The translations under genes and the position numbers were made by a program. From positions 1 to 26,395 of the IMG/VR virus record IMGVR_UViG_3300035099_000039: a stretch of 26,395 bases of DNA; one strand, 5' to 3'. Below the pieces are notes generated by a model, which worked only from the letters and a program-made list of their open reading frames with translations, did not search any database and was not told the DNA's origin. The stretch is from a virus. This document shows positions 1 through 5,863 of the stretch, in pieces (positions within the stretch are counted from its first letter, which is position 1; every line of letters begins with the position of its first letter).

Positions 1-146
1 CCGCCGAGATAAGCCACGAGCTTGCGGCCAAACGCTACATCACATATATCGGGACATCTCGGCCTACGGCGGGAACCATACGCAAGACTTAACTTCCGCT
101 TCCGGGGTTCATTGACCATTAGACGCAGCTCCTGTTTTCCGGTCAT
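1..146 (-). CDS. Helical-repeat protein, second tandem copy (3' end cut by window edge)
   Basis: Only the N-terminal 48 or so codons are inside the window; the frame is open to the left edge. The peptide begins MTGKQELRLMVNEPRKRKLS and differs from the N-terminus of the neighbouring complete copy (starting at 762) only near residues 5-6. The first 126 bases of the window are identical to 617-742, so this is a recent duplicate. The ATG at 146 lies inside the end of the preceding copy, whose stop is at 109-111, giving a 38-bp overlap, and there is no good Shine-Dalgarno, so translation would depend on coupling or reinitiation. Whether this copy also carries the 30-residue repeats cannot be seen. 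Function unknown. Confidence 0.6.
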   Translation of the reverse strand, partial: MTGKQELRLMVNEPRKRKLSLAYGSRRRPRCPDICDVAFGRKLVAYLG

Positions 147-158
147 CAGAACGTGTCC
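1..158. repeat. Direct repeat, copy 1 (pairs with 617-774)
   Basis: Bases 1-126 match 617-742 without a difference (offset 616), and the match continues with a handful of substitutions to about 158/774. It covers the N-terminal coding region of the helical-repeat genes and marks a tandem gene duplication with a unit of about 616 bp. Confidence 0.9.
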
Positions 159-762
159 GGGCGCGCTCCAGCACTCGCTCTGCCCATGCGCGGTCGCTAC
201 CGCAGTACTGAACCAGATAATGTGCTGCCAGAGCCGGATTGCCCGTCCGGGCGCGCTCGACCACGCCCTCAGCCCAGGCACGGTCGCTACCGCAGTCCCG
301 CACGAGAGAATACGCTGCCAGAGCTAGTTCGCCCGTCCGGGCGCGCTCCACCACGCCCTCAGCCCAGGCACGGTCGCTATGGCAGTCCCACACGAGGCAA
401 TACGCTGCCCACGCCGGGTCGCCTGTCCGCGCGCGCTCTACCACGCCCTCAGCCCAGGCAGGATCGCTACCCCAGTGGTGAACGAGATAATAGGCTGCGA
501 GAGCCGGATTGCCCGTCCGGGCCGTGGCGAAATAGCGCTCCGCGCCCGACCGTAGCTTTCGATATTCGCGCGCGAAATCCGACCAACACCATCTGTCCTT
601 GATAGCGGTCGGGTCGCCGCCGAGATAAGCCACGAGCTTGCGGCCAAACGCTACATCACATATATCGGGACATCTCGGCCTACGGCGGGAACCATACGCA
701 AGACTTAACTTCCGCTTCCGGGGTTCATTGACCATTAGACGCAAGTCCTTTTTTCCGGTCAT
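109..762 (-). CDS. 30-residue helical-repeat protein, unknown function
   Basis: This 217-residue protein has a basic N-terminal region (about 1-80) and then four 30-residue repeats at about 81-200, with a fifth begun. Each repeat starts ARTG, continues with a hydrophobic helix (pattern NPALAAYYLV), a Gly-Ser-Asp turn and a second helix (pattern AWAEGVVER), so a right-handed alpha solenoid is the natural reading. Such scaffolds usually mediate protein-protein contacts, but I recognise no named family. An AGGA lies 9 nt before the ATG. The gene follows the zinc-ribbon gene ending at 784 and overlaps the start of a second copy at 146. Conserved repeat DNA and the duplicate indicate recent expansion. 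Its place in the regulator-led left unit suggests an accessory or host-interaction role, which is inference only. Confidence 0.75.
   Translation of the reverse strand: MTGKKDLRLMVNEPRKRKLSLAYGSRRRPRCPDICDVAFGRKLVAYLGGDPTAIKDRWCWSDFAREYRKLRSGAERYFATARTGNPALAAYYLVHHWGSDPAWAEGVVERARTGDPAWAAYCLVWDCHSDRAWAEGVVERARTGELALAAYSLVRDCGSDRAWAEGVVERARTGNPALAAHYLVQYCGSDRAWAERVLERARTRSDDRKTGAASNGQ
155..518. repeat. Four tandem 90-bp coding repeats plus a partial fifth
   Basis: The word GTCCGGGCGCGCTC or a close variant recurs at 155, 245, 335, 425 and 515, an exact 90-bp period. Each unit encodes one 30-residue helical repeat of the protein ending at 109. The period is a multiple of three and units differ by substitutions, as expected for protein repeats rather than a CRISPR. 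Confidence 0.9.
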
Positions 763-774
763 CGGAACGCGTCC
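617..774. repeat. Direct repeat, copy 2 (pairs with 1-158)
   Basis: Second member of the duplication described at 1-158. It spans the N-terminal coding region and start codon of the complete helical-repeat gene. The repeats diverge abruptly just upstream of the start codon, so the duplication junction is near 774. Confidence 0.9.
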
Positions 775-783
775 TAGCGCTTC

Positions 784-1194
784 CTAGCGCGTTTGCGGGG
801 CATCGTCACGCCTCAAATCGAATGTCGGCAACATCCGAGAAGCAGTTTTTTCGCGGCATCGGCGAGAGCGGCGCAAACATGCTTGGCAATACCGTTGCTG
901 AGGTCGAAGCGCCGCGCCGCAATCCTGGCAGCAACGGACCTTGCTTTGCTCGGATGCCGCCTGAAATTGGGCGACGGCCGCGGGCGGCACGCCCTGGGCG
1001 CTGGCTGCCCGCTCCCAATACTGCGCCTCAACCTGCGGATAGAGGTCTGGCCGCATCCTCGCCAAAGGCAGGACGCATCGCTCGAAGTAAGCGCAACGCG
1101 CTCCGCGCTTTTGCAGGACGCATACGCCTTCGTTGAGGTGGTGGTCATTGATGGCATTCGCGCACACGGCGCGGGCCAATTGTAGTGGACTCAT
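784..1194 (-). CDS. Cysteine-rich zinc-ribbon protein
   Basis: This 136-residue protein contains a first cysteine pair (GARCAYFERC, about residues 32-40) and a C-terminal CxxC...CxxC ribbon (CCQDCGAALRPQQRYCQAC, about 88-106) followed by a very basic tail with RRSRRCREK. That is a treble-clef or zinc-ribbon arrangement, typical of small phage nucleic-acid-binding proteins, but I cannot assign a family. Its ATG overlaps the stop of the upstream gene by the 4-base ATGA motif at 1191-1194, so the two are translationally coupled. A zinc-binding DNA or RNA contact role is inference from the ribbon and basic tail. Confidence 0.7.
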   Translation of the reverse strand: MSPLQLARAVCANAINDHHLNEGVCVLQKRGARCAYFERCVLPLARMRPDLYPQVEAQYWERAASAQGVPPAAVAQFQAASEQSKVRCCQDCGAALRPQQRYCQACLRRSRRCREKTASRMLPTFDLRRDDAPQTR

Positions 1195-1622
1195 TTCGCG
1201 TTCCTAGAAGCGGAAATAAGACCGTGGAGGAGGGGCCTGCGGGCGTCGCCTTTGGGGTCGGCCTCGTAGCGCCCGGGCGTCTCCCGCCTCACTCCTCCAC
1301 GGGTCGAAGGGGCCGCTGCCGGTGATGATGCGCCGTCAGGTGGAGGGTTGAACGGCGCGGCAGACGGCCCGATTCCGTCGAGCATTTCCGCGATTTCGCG
1401 CTTCGCGGCGCGATTCCGCTTGATATATTCCGAACTCAGGCGCGGGCGCGTTCCCGGCTTCCGCATGGCGCGCGCGATTGCGGCTGGGTCATCGTCGCCA
1501 GCGCCGCCCGTTCCGCGGCGCCCGCAAGAGGCTAGAAAGCGGTCTGCCAGCAGGTCGCACACCAGTTCCTCATCGCTCGGCATTGGGGGCTGATTCGCAC
1601 CCCGGATTCTCCACATGCGCAT
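1191..1622 (-). CDS. Hypothetical protein, Pro/Ala-rich C-terminus
   Basis: I do not recognise this 143-residue protein. The N-terminal part contains an acidic helix (PSDEELVCDLLADRFL) and a basic stretch (about 55-80, SSEYIKRNRAAKREIAEML); the C-terminal third is rich in Pro, Ala, Gly and Arg and is probably disordered. The chosen ATG at 1622 has GGAGG 6 nt upstream, although this overlaps the end of the regulator gene by 53 bp. An alternative ATG at 1583 would reduce the overlap to 14 bp but lacks a Shine-Dalgarno. The gene ends in an ATGA overlap with the zinc-ribbon gene. Position directly after the ribbon-helix-helix regulator suggests they share one transcript. Confidence 0.6.
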   Translation of the reverse strand: MRMWRIRGANQPPMPSDEELVCDLLADRFLASCGRRGTGGAGDDDPAAIARAMRKPGTRPRLSSEYIKRNRAAKREIAEMLDGIGPSAAPFNPPPDGASSPAAAPSTRGGVRRETPGRYEADPKGDARRPLLHGLISASRNAK

Positions 1623-1812
1623 GTGTTTCCTCCACCTTCGACGGTTCCAAACACGCTTCAGGAAGCTCGCTCGGCGACCGCAAGGCCAGATATGTCTTCA
1701 ATGCGCGGCGAATGGTTTGCACTCTCGGCTCGTGATCGGCCATCGCCCGGACTTTCAGGGCGTCGAATAACTCCACGTCAAGATTTAGCAGAAGGGGATG
1801 TTTGGGTGGCAT
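1570..1812 (-). CDS. Ribbon-helix-helix DNA-binding protein (probable autoregulator)
   Basis: This 80-residue protein starts with a short beta-strand (HPLLLNLDVEL, about 4-14), then helix-turn-helix elements (FDALKVRAMAD and VQTIRRALKTYLAL) in the order and spacing of Arc/MetJ/CopG-type ribbon-helix-helix repressors; the remaining 40 residues look disordered. The ATG at 1812 is preceded by AAGGA at 6 nt, whereas the same frame continues upstream to a TTG at 1935 that looks less natural. It is the first clear gene behind a near-consensus promoter carrying a perfect inverted repeat over its -35 box, the usual layout for an autorepressor of this fold. The family assignment is from pattern reading; repression of its own promoter is inference. 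Confidence 0.7.
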   Translation of the reverse strand: MPPKHPLLLNLDVELFDALKVRAMADHEPRVQTIRRALKTYLALRSPSELPEACLEPSKVEETHAHVENPGCESAPNAER

Positions 1813-1922
1813 CTGTTTTCCTTCCCAAAGCCGCGACCAATGGCGGGCGATTTGTCTTGACACGAAGGCTGGCAGGTGGTATATACATCTTTTGAGGGGG
1901 AGGTTAGCGAGTTCGGATTCAT
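1785..1922 (-). CDS. Possible 45-residue leader ORF
   Basis: An ATG at 1922 stands 6 nt behind a full GGAGG, the best ribosome-binding site in this area, and opens a 45-codon frame beginning MNPNSLTSPSKDVYTTC and containing four cysteines. It ends with TAA after overlapping the regulator start by 28 bp. It begins about 27 nt downstream of the expected transcription start. It could be a leader peptide coupling translation to the regulator gene, or an unrelated small protein. No similarity is recognised, and a chance ORF cannot be excluded. Confidence 0.35.
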   Translation of the reverse strand: MNPNSLTSPSKDVYTTCQPSCQDKSPAIGRGFGKENRCHPNIPFC

Positions 1923-1956
1923 CACCGTCCTCCAAGTTCGCTACGCTTCGCCCTTG

Positions 1957-1984
1957 ATTATATCAGCTTGACACAAGTTGTCAA
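1957..1984 (-). promoter_or_regulatory. Near-perfect sigma70 promoter, leftward
   Basis: On the minus strand a TTGACA -35 box (1984-1979) and a TATAAT -10 box (1962-1957) are both exact consensus, separated by 16 nt. Transcription would start near 1950, giving a 5' leader of about 137 nt before the regulator ATG at 1812. A promoter this strong usually needs a repressor, and an inverted repeat overlaps it. Confidence 0.8.
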
Positions 1985-1985
1985 G
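1967..1985. promoter_or_regulatory. Candidate operator: 7-bp perfect inverted repeat over the -35 box
   Basis: Minus-strand CTTGACA, a 5-nt spacer ACTTG, then TGTCAAG form a perfect inverted repeat that contains the whole -35 hexamer and reaches into the promoter spacer. Occupancy would block RNA polymerase. The ribbon-helix-helix protein encoded just downstream is the obvious candidate ligand; that link is inference. Confidence 0.55.
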
Positions 1986-2136
1986 GACCTAAATTACGGA
2001 TTGCGGGGAGCAACAGGAGCGGCTTTTTCCCTAACTCATTGCCGGCATGTGGGTTAGCTCGCTGGGCAGTGTGGCAAAATATATTTGCGCGGGCAGATTT
2101 TTTCGGCGCGAACGGTTCGAAATGGCCTGCGAAGTG

Positions 2137-2244
2137 TCAGGATGCCCAATGGAGCAGTAACGCCAGAATGACGAGCGCCGCGAGAATGATGCCGATGAGC
2201 GGCCAGAATCCGCTATCGTCGCCCAGGTATGGGGCTTGCCTCAT
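2137..2244 (-). CDS. 35-residue single-span membrane peptide (holin-like candidate)
   Basis: The peptide begins MRQAPYLGDDSGFWP and is followed by an uninterrupted hydrophobic stretch (LIGIILAALVILALLL, about residues 16-31), then HWAS. That is a short soluble N-terminus and one membrane span. Its ATG overlaps the stop of the upstream coiled-coil/membrane gene in an ATGA at 2241-2244, so the two are coupled. Short membrane proteins beside XhlA-like proteins at the end of phage structural operons often form part of the lysis module, but no endolysin is visible in the window, so a lysis role is inference. It is the last gene of the long operon. Confidence 0.7.
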   Translation of the reverse strand: MRQAPYLGDDSGFWPLIGIILAALVILALLLHWAS

Positions 2245-2648
2245 GGCTTCACCATCAGCTTGAAAATCAGGTTCGTGAGCACCGAGGCGAGAATCGCCAG
2301 CCCTGTGGCAAGCGCAACCATTCGCGCGCCCAGAACGCGAATGTCCCCAGACTGACGCTCGAGTTCGCGGGCGCTTTTGCCAATCTCACGCTCCAACTCC
2401 ACGCGGCGATTGCCGTTCCTGCGACTCAATTCAACCTCGACGTTCCGAACGTGAGTCATAAACTCATCAAGCCGCTTCAAACTGGCCTGTATCGGCCCTA
2501 ACTGCGCGTGAATCTCGGCCACCATCACAACGAGGCGGTCATGCTCGGGACAATGACTCCGACCCGCGCGATGGAAAACCGGAATGTGAGGTCGAATCTC
2601 GGTATCGGCGTCCGCGAGTTCGCTCGGTGTCAAATCACTTTCGGCCAT
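2241..2648 (-). CDS. Coiled-coil protein with C-terminal membrane anchor (XhlA-like)
   Basis: This 135-residue protein has a hydrophilic N-terminus, a heptad-type helical stretch (about 45-105, including LKRLDEFMTHVRNVEVELSR and VELEREIGKSARELERQ), and a single C-terminal membrane span (MVALATGLAILASVLTNLIF, about 110-129) followed by KLMVKP. Coiled coil plus C-terminal anchor is the layout of XhlA/haemolysin-like phage proteins that act with holins at the host membrane; spanin-like or other tail-anchored functions are possible. The ATG at 2648 follows a GAAGGAAG Shine-Dalgarno and overlaps the upstream small zinc gene by 14 bp; an in-frame extension to 2762 is less likely because it would bury that gene. 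It is coupled to the 35-residue membrane peptide. Confidence 0.7.
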   Translation of the reverse strand: MAESDLTPSELADADTEIRPHIPVFHRAGRSHCPEHDRLVVMVAEIHAQLGPIQASLKRLDEFMTHVRNVEVELSRRNGNRRVELEREIGKSARELERQSGDIRVLGARMVALATGLAILASVLTNLIFKLMVKP

Positions 2649-2829
2649 CAAAATCTTCCTTCTTCTCCCTGACTTTTCCTTGGGCGCATCGGTCGCCGGG
2701 CAAGGTATCCTGCTTGAACTTCGGACACCAGCCACCGCGCCATTCGCGCTCGTGCGGCTCACGGTATGCCTGCCAGTAGGCGCAGTCGCCGCACTTCACC
2801 GTGTCGCCATTCGTTTCCCCGTGTTCCAT
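2635..2829 (-). CDS. Small zinc-binding Cys protein
   Basis: Starting at the ATG at 2829 gives a 64-residue protein with cysteines in a CxxC (VKCGDCAYW, about 12-18) and a second pair (WCPKF and DRCAQGK, about 34-50), a CxxC-X~18-C-X~12-C pattern with aromatic residues as in small phage zinc knuckles of the CKDCKWW type. The same frame is open upstream to 2925, but the extension looks non-natural and an independent small ORF ends 1 nt before this ATG. It overlaps the next gene by 14 bp. Function unknown; metal binding is inferred from the cysteines. Confidence 0.6.
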   Translation of the reverse strand: MEHGETNGDTVKCGDCAYWQAYREPHEREWRGGWCPKFKQDTLPGDRCAQGKVREKKEDFDGRK

Positions 2830-2830
2830 T

Positions 2831-2941
2831 TCAATCCCGTTTCTGCCTGAACGATTCCACGGCATTTCGCCAGGGCGAGACGAGTTCCGCAAGGAGCACG
2901 CCATCCCGTATCGTAGTAGGGGCAATCAGGCCATCGGCCAC
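2831..2941 (-). CDS. 36-residue hypothetical small protein
   Basis: A GTG at 2941 opens a 36-residue frame (begins MADGLIAPTTIRDGVLLAEL) with an amphipathic, protein-like composition. It overlaps the preceding small ORF by 16 bp and stops 1 nt before the ATG of the small zinc gene, so it fills the space exactly. No strong Shine-Dalgarno is visible, so coupling is needed. The frame is open further upstream to about residue -19, so the start is uncertain. Unrecognised. Confidence 0.4.
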   Translation of the reverse strand: MADGLIAPTTIRDGVLLAELVSPWRNAVESFRQKRD

Positions 2942-3063
2942 CGCACAAGCCGCCGCGCGTCTGCCGTCAGGAGCAGGCCATAACGCTCATCCCACCAGAG
3001 CCAAGCATCTATCCCGCCATTGGCGTCAATCCATTCCGGCAAACCCTTGCCATTCGCTTCCAA
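2926..3063 (-). CDS. 45-residue Trp-rich hypothetical small protein
   Basis: This frame overlaps the last 55 bp of the glycosyltransferase gene and continues into the following gap. It encodes a 45-residue peptide from a TTG start, with a striking stretch WIDANGGIDAWLWWDERYG. Composition and tight packing with neighbours suggest a real gene, but the start is weak: no ATG or Shine-Dalgarno is present, and another TTG lies 7 codons in. Function unknown. Confidence 0.4.
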   Translation of the reverse strand: MEANGKGLPEWIDANGGIDAWLWWDERYGLLLTADARRLVRWPMA

Positions 3064-5486
3064 GCGACCAGATGACTAGCCGGGTGCGGCTTTGGCCAGG
3101 TGCTGCTCGCCTCCCATCCCAGGGCCGTGAACGCTTCTGGCGTCGGCGCCCATTGTTGCTCATTCGCCGGATTGCCGTCCACGGGGCCGTTCACCATCTT
3201 CCCATGCGTGGTTCCGATGACCGCGAGGCGCAGCGCCGCGCGCTCCATCTGCGCCAGCGCGCCAGGCAGTTCCTCCGGCCTGACGTGTTCCGGCCCGTGC
3301 CACCAGAATACGACATCATATCTGCGGTTTCCAATGGCGCGGTTCAGCGAGCGCACATCGCCTTGCAGAATCTCCCGGAAGTAGCGCTGGTTCGCGTTGA
3401 GCGCGCGCAACTCCTCCAGGTACGGAACCCACACCTCCACCACATCCACGGCGTAACCCGTCAGGCAGAGCGTCGGCACCAGGGCATGCTCACGCCTGCT
3501 GGCCCCGATGTAAAGGGCGGTCCGATATTGAAACACGTCCGGCACGCGCAGTCTCAAATGATGAATGCGCTCGGCGCTGCATCCGTCCTTGGTGAAATAC
3601 GCCTTCGGCATGGCATCGAAGTTAATCAATTTCCGGCGCATCATCGTCACGGAACCGGGCCGGTCAATCCGGTAGTGGTAGAGCGGCTCCGGTAACTCGG
3701 CCCACTGGTAGTTGAGCAGCGCCGCCTCGCGCTCCCAGCAGTGATCGGACCCGGCATCCACGGCCTCGCGGAACTTCACGACCTGATAAACTTCCCGCCT
3801 CGCCATGAGCGAAGCGCGCACCGGTGACCAGCTCGACAGTTTGACTGTCCCATCCGGGAAGTGCTCCCACATGCGCGTACTGACGCTGTGGATGTACGGC
3901 CGCTCTTGCAGGAAACGAACTTGTTTCTCCAGGCGAGTCGGCTCATCCCAGTCATCGGCGCCGAGACGGGCGATGAACTCCCCCTTAGCGTGGCGCAGGG
4001 CCATGTTATTCGCCATCGGGCAGTTGCTATGCTCGCGCATCTGCACCAGTCGCACGCGCTTATCCTGGCCCGCTGCCTGCCTCGCTACGGCCGCCGTCTC
4101 ATCCATGGAGGCATCGTCCACGATAATCAATTCCCAATTCGCGTAGGTCTGCCTCTGGACAGACCGGATCGCACCAGGCAGAAATGCGGCGACGTTCCAC
4201 GCGGGCATTATGACGCTGACGAGCGGATTGGGCGGCGTCGCGCTTACGAACGGCAGCAGCCTTTGGTCGTTCAACCATCGGGCGAACTCCTCATCCGTCC
4301 GGCGCTTCAGCGGCCGGAAACGCTCGCGCTGTTCCCGGACCCAGGGCGTGTTCTCCAGCGCCTTCCAGCGCTCCGCAGCCTCCGGGCAGGCCCGCGCCAC
4401 GTTCGGATACCAGAACCGGCGAAAGGTGTCTTCCTCGAAATAGACGCGCGCGATGCAGAGCCAGTTGAGGTTAATCTGCGTCGGCGAGACGGAGAACTTA
4501 TGCGGGCTATTGAACAAATGTCGGTTGTGGCACACGCGGTCCACCAGGATTGGCGTGTCGGTGAAGTAGCACGCGAGGGCGAGGGCCTGCTCGTCGCCGG
4601 GCCATGACGGGAGGTCAATCCATCCGCCGATTCGGTTCAGCGTCTCAAAGCTGGCGATGTACCCGGCGCCAATGGCTGACTGGACGGGCGAGAAGCGCTG
4701 CGGCGGCGCGGCGGCGTTGTAGGGCGTCATATAGTGGCAGGCGTCCTTACTGAGCACCAGTCGCCCGCCGAAACCCGTCCCGTACTGTTTGCGCTCGCTC
4801 TCTGCCAGACCTTGGACGCTGAGACAGACTACGGCGCCGCGTTCAAGGGCGACGCGGCACGGTTCCACGAGCGAGTCCGGCTCCACGCGCTCATGCGCGT
4901 CGAAGATGGCAGCGACGTGATGCGCTATCCCATGCCGGCGCTTGGCCTCGGCGAGTCCCTGGCAGCGCGCGGCCGCAACGCCGGCGGGTTTGTCGTTGCG
5001 GAGCAGGATGACGGCGGGAGGCAGTTTCGCCGGGTCGCAAGAACCATCTGTCGAGCCATCATCCACGAGGCAGATTTCATCAGCGCCGCCGGCGAGGATG
5101 CTTTCGCAGGTCGGGATGACCTCCCCGGCCTCGTTGCGGGCGGAAATGACGGCGGTGATTCGCAGGCCAGGGATGGGCAGTTGGATGTTTGAGATGGCGG
5201 CCTTCCTGCACTGTGCGCAGACGCCCTCCGGGACGACGCCGGCAATGCCCGGATTGCCGCAGAGGAAACGGAACACCCGGCGCTTCTTCCCTCCGCAGCA
5301 GGGCACGTCGTTGACGATCTCCCCCGAGCCGCGCCAGGCGCACGGGGGGAGGACGCGGGCCATGATGCCCGGGGCGATTTCCACGGTCTGGTTGGCCCCG
5401 CTCACGGCGGGTGCATGGACCGCGATGCGCGCCTGCCGCTCCGCATGCTCCGCTGCCGCCGCTTTTATATCGCTCTCCAGGCTCAT
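3009..5486 (-). CDS. Double GT2-type glycosyltransferase with methyltransferase-like C-terminus
   Basis: The 825-residue protein has a Cys-containing N-terminal segment (Cys 49, 63, 64, 76, 90, 93; possible zinc site). A first GT-A domain follows (about 108-380) with VDDGS at 141-145 and a DAH (DxH) motif at 196-198, plus WPGDEQA near 295-301, features shared with polypeptide-GalNAc-transferase-like GT2 enzymes. A second GT2 domain (about 420-640) has SVIMPAWN, IVDDAS and GADDWD. The C-terminal 170 residues resemble a Rossmann methyltransferase (ALYIGAS, then acidic VVEVW, then YDVVFWWHGPEH). The start at 5486 is set by an ATGA overlap with the zinc-ribbon gene; longer frames reach 5690 but overlap it out of frame. 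It probably glycosylates a virion or host surface target. The adjacent Ser/Thr/Pro-rich adhesin is a plausible substrate, which is inference. Confidence 0.85.
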   Translation of the reverse strand: MSLESDIKAAAAEHAERQARIAVHAPAVSGANQTVEIAPGIMARVLPPCAWRGSGEIVNDVPCCGGKKRRVFRFLCGNPGIAGVVPEGVCAQCRKAAISNIQLPIPGLRITAVISARNEAGEVIPTCESILAGGADEICLVDDGSTDGSCDPAKLPPAVILLRNDKPAGVAAARCQGLAEAKRRHGIAHHVAAIFDAHERVEPDSLVEPCRVALERGAVVCLSVQGLAESERKQYGTGFGGRLVLSKDACHYMTPYNAAAPPQRFSPVQSAIGAGYIASFETLNRIGGWIDLPSWPGDEQALALACYFTDTPILVDRVCHNRHLFNSPHKFSVSPTQINLNWLCIARVYFEEDTFRRFWYPNVARACPEAAERWKALENTPWVREQRERFRPLKRRTDEEFARWLNDQRLLPFVSATPPNPLVSVIMPAWNVAAFLPGAIRSVQRQTYANWELIIVDDASMDETAAVARQAAGQDKRVRLVQMREHSNCPMANNMALRHAKGEFIARLGADDWDEPTRLEKQVRFLQERPYIHSVSTRMWEHFPDGTVKLSSWSPVRASLMARREVYQVVKFREAVDAGSDHCWEREAALLNYQWAELPEPLYHYRIDRPGSVTMMRRKLINFDAMPKAYFTKDGCSAERIHHLRLRVPDVFQYRTALYIGASRREHALVPTLCLTGYAVDVVEVWVPYLEELRALNANQRYFREILQGDVRSLNRAIGNRRYDVVFWWHGPEHVRPEELPGALAQMERAALRLAVIGTTHGKMVNGPVDGNPANEQQWAPTPEAFTALGWEASSTWPKPHPASHLVAWKRMARVCRNGLTPMAG

Positions 5487-5863
5487 TCTGTGGCCTTTGC
5501 GGAAAGGCCGTACTGCCTTGCCAGGGCGAGGCCATCTGCTTCGGTGAGTCCACCCATCCTCACGGCCTCGACCAGCACCCGACCAACAGCCTCTTTGCTC
5601 ATTCCACCACTGCCGAGGAGTTTGCCCAGCAGAGCTTGTGGCGGTTCGTCGGGAAGGCGCTTCTGCGGGAAGATGAGGCGACAGGCCCACATCTTCCGCT
5701 GAATGACCGCGTGAATCGGCAGCGCCGTCCTCCCGTCACACTTGGCGCAGTGGTTCGCGTTGATGTCCACCTTGGCGCCGCAGAGTTTGAAGGCGACAGG
5801 GCATTCGTGCGCCAACTCGATGCCTTGGTGCGCATAGAGTTTCGCTCCGCAGACTGGCTTCAC
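5483..5863 (-). CDS. Zinc-ribbon protein between adhesin and glycosyltransferase
   Basis: The 126-residue protein starts at a GTG that overlaps the adhesin stop as GTGA (5860-5863), with GGAGG 9 nt upstream; a longer frame from 5896 exists but is less likely. It has five cysteines at about 5, 21, 28, 39 and 42; the segment LCGAKVDINANHCAKCDGR matches the half-ribbon of double-zinc-ribbon proteins. The C-terminal 45 residues are helical (MSKEAVGRVLVEAVRMGGLTE). It ends in an ATGA overlap with the glycosyltransferase gene, so adhesin, ribbon and transferase are coupled in one block. A chaperone or adaptor for the neighbouring enzyme or adhesin is possible, but there is no direct evidence. Confidence 0.7.
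   Translation of the reverse strand: MKPVCGAKLYAHQGIELAHECPVAFKLCGAKVDINANHCAKCDGRTALPIHAVIQRKMWACRLIFPQKRLPDEPPQALLGKLLGSGGMSKEAVGRVLVEAVRMGGLTEADGLALARQYGLSAKATE

Larger units (their letters stand above)
1813..2136. other. Intergenic control region between the late operon and the left unit
   Basis: This 324-bp stretch lies between the last small membrane gene of the structural operon and the ribbon-helix-helix regulator. It holds the promoter and operator at 1957-1985 and the leader ORF starting at 1922. From 1986 to 2136 I see no convincing gene; I also looked for a terminator for the incoming operon and found only weak stems (for example CTAAC/GTTAG at about 2032-2058) without a U-run. 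Confidence 0.6.

Noticed and set aside
155-518. Regular 90-bp repeats as a possible CRISPR array
   Set aside because: The whole unit is repeated, with no unique spacers; the period is a multiple of three and encodes 30-residue protein repeats in an open frame.
1986-2136. Terminator at the end of the structural operon
   Set aside because: Only short stems (CTAAC/GTTAG, CGAA/TTCG) without a following U-run were found, so no terminator is called.
2766-4607. Plus-strand open frames of 309 and 248 codons
   Set aside because: Antisense shadows of the glycosyltransferase and small genes; no recognisable domain and no supporting ribosome-binding sites.
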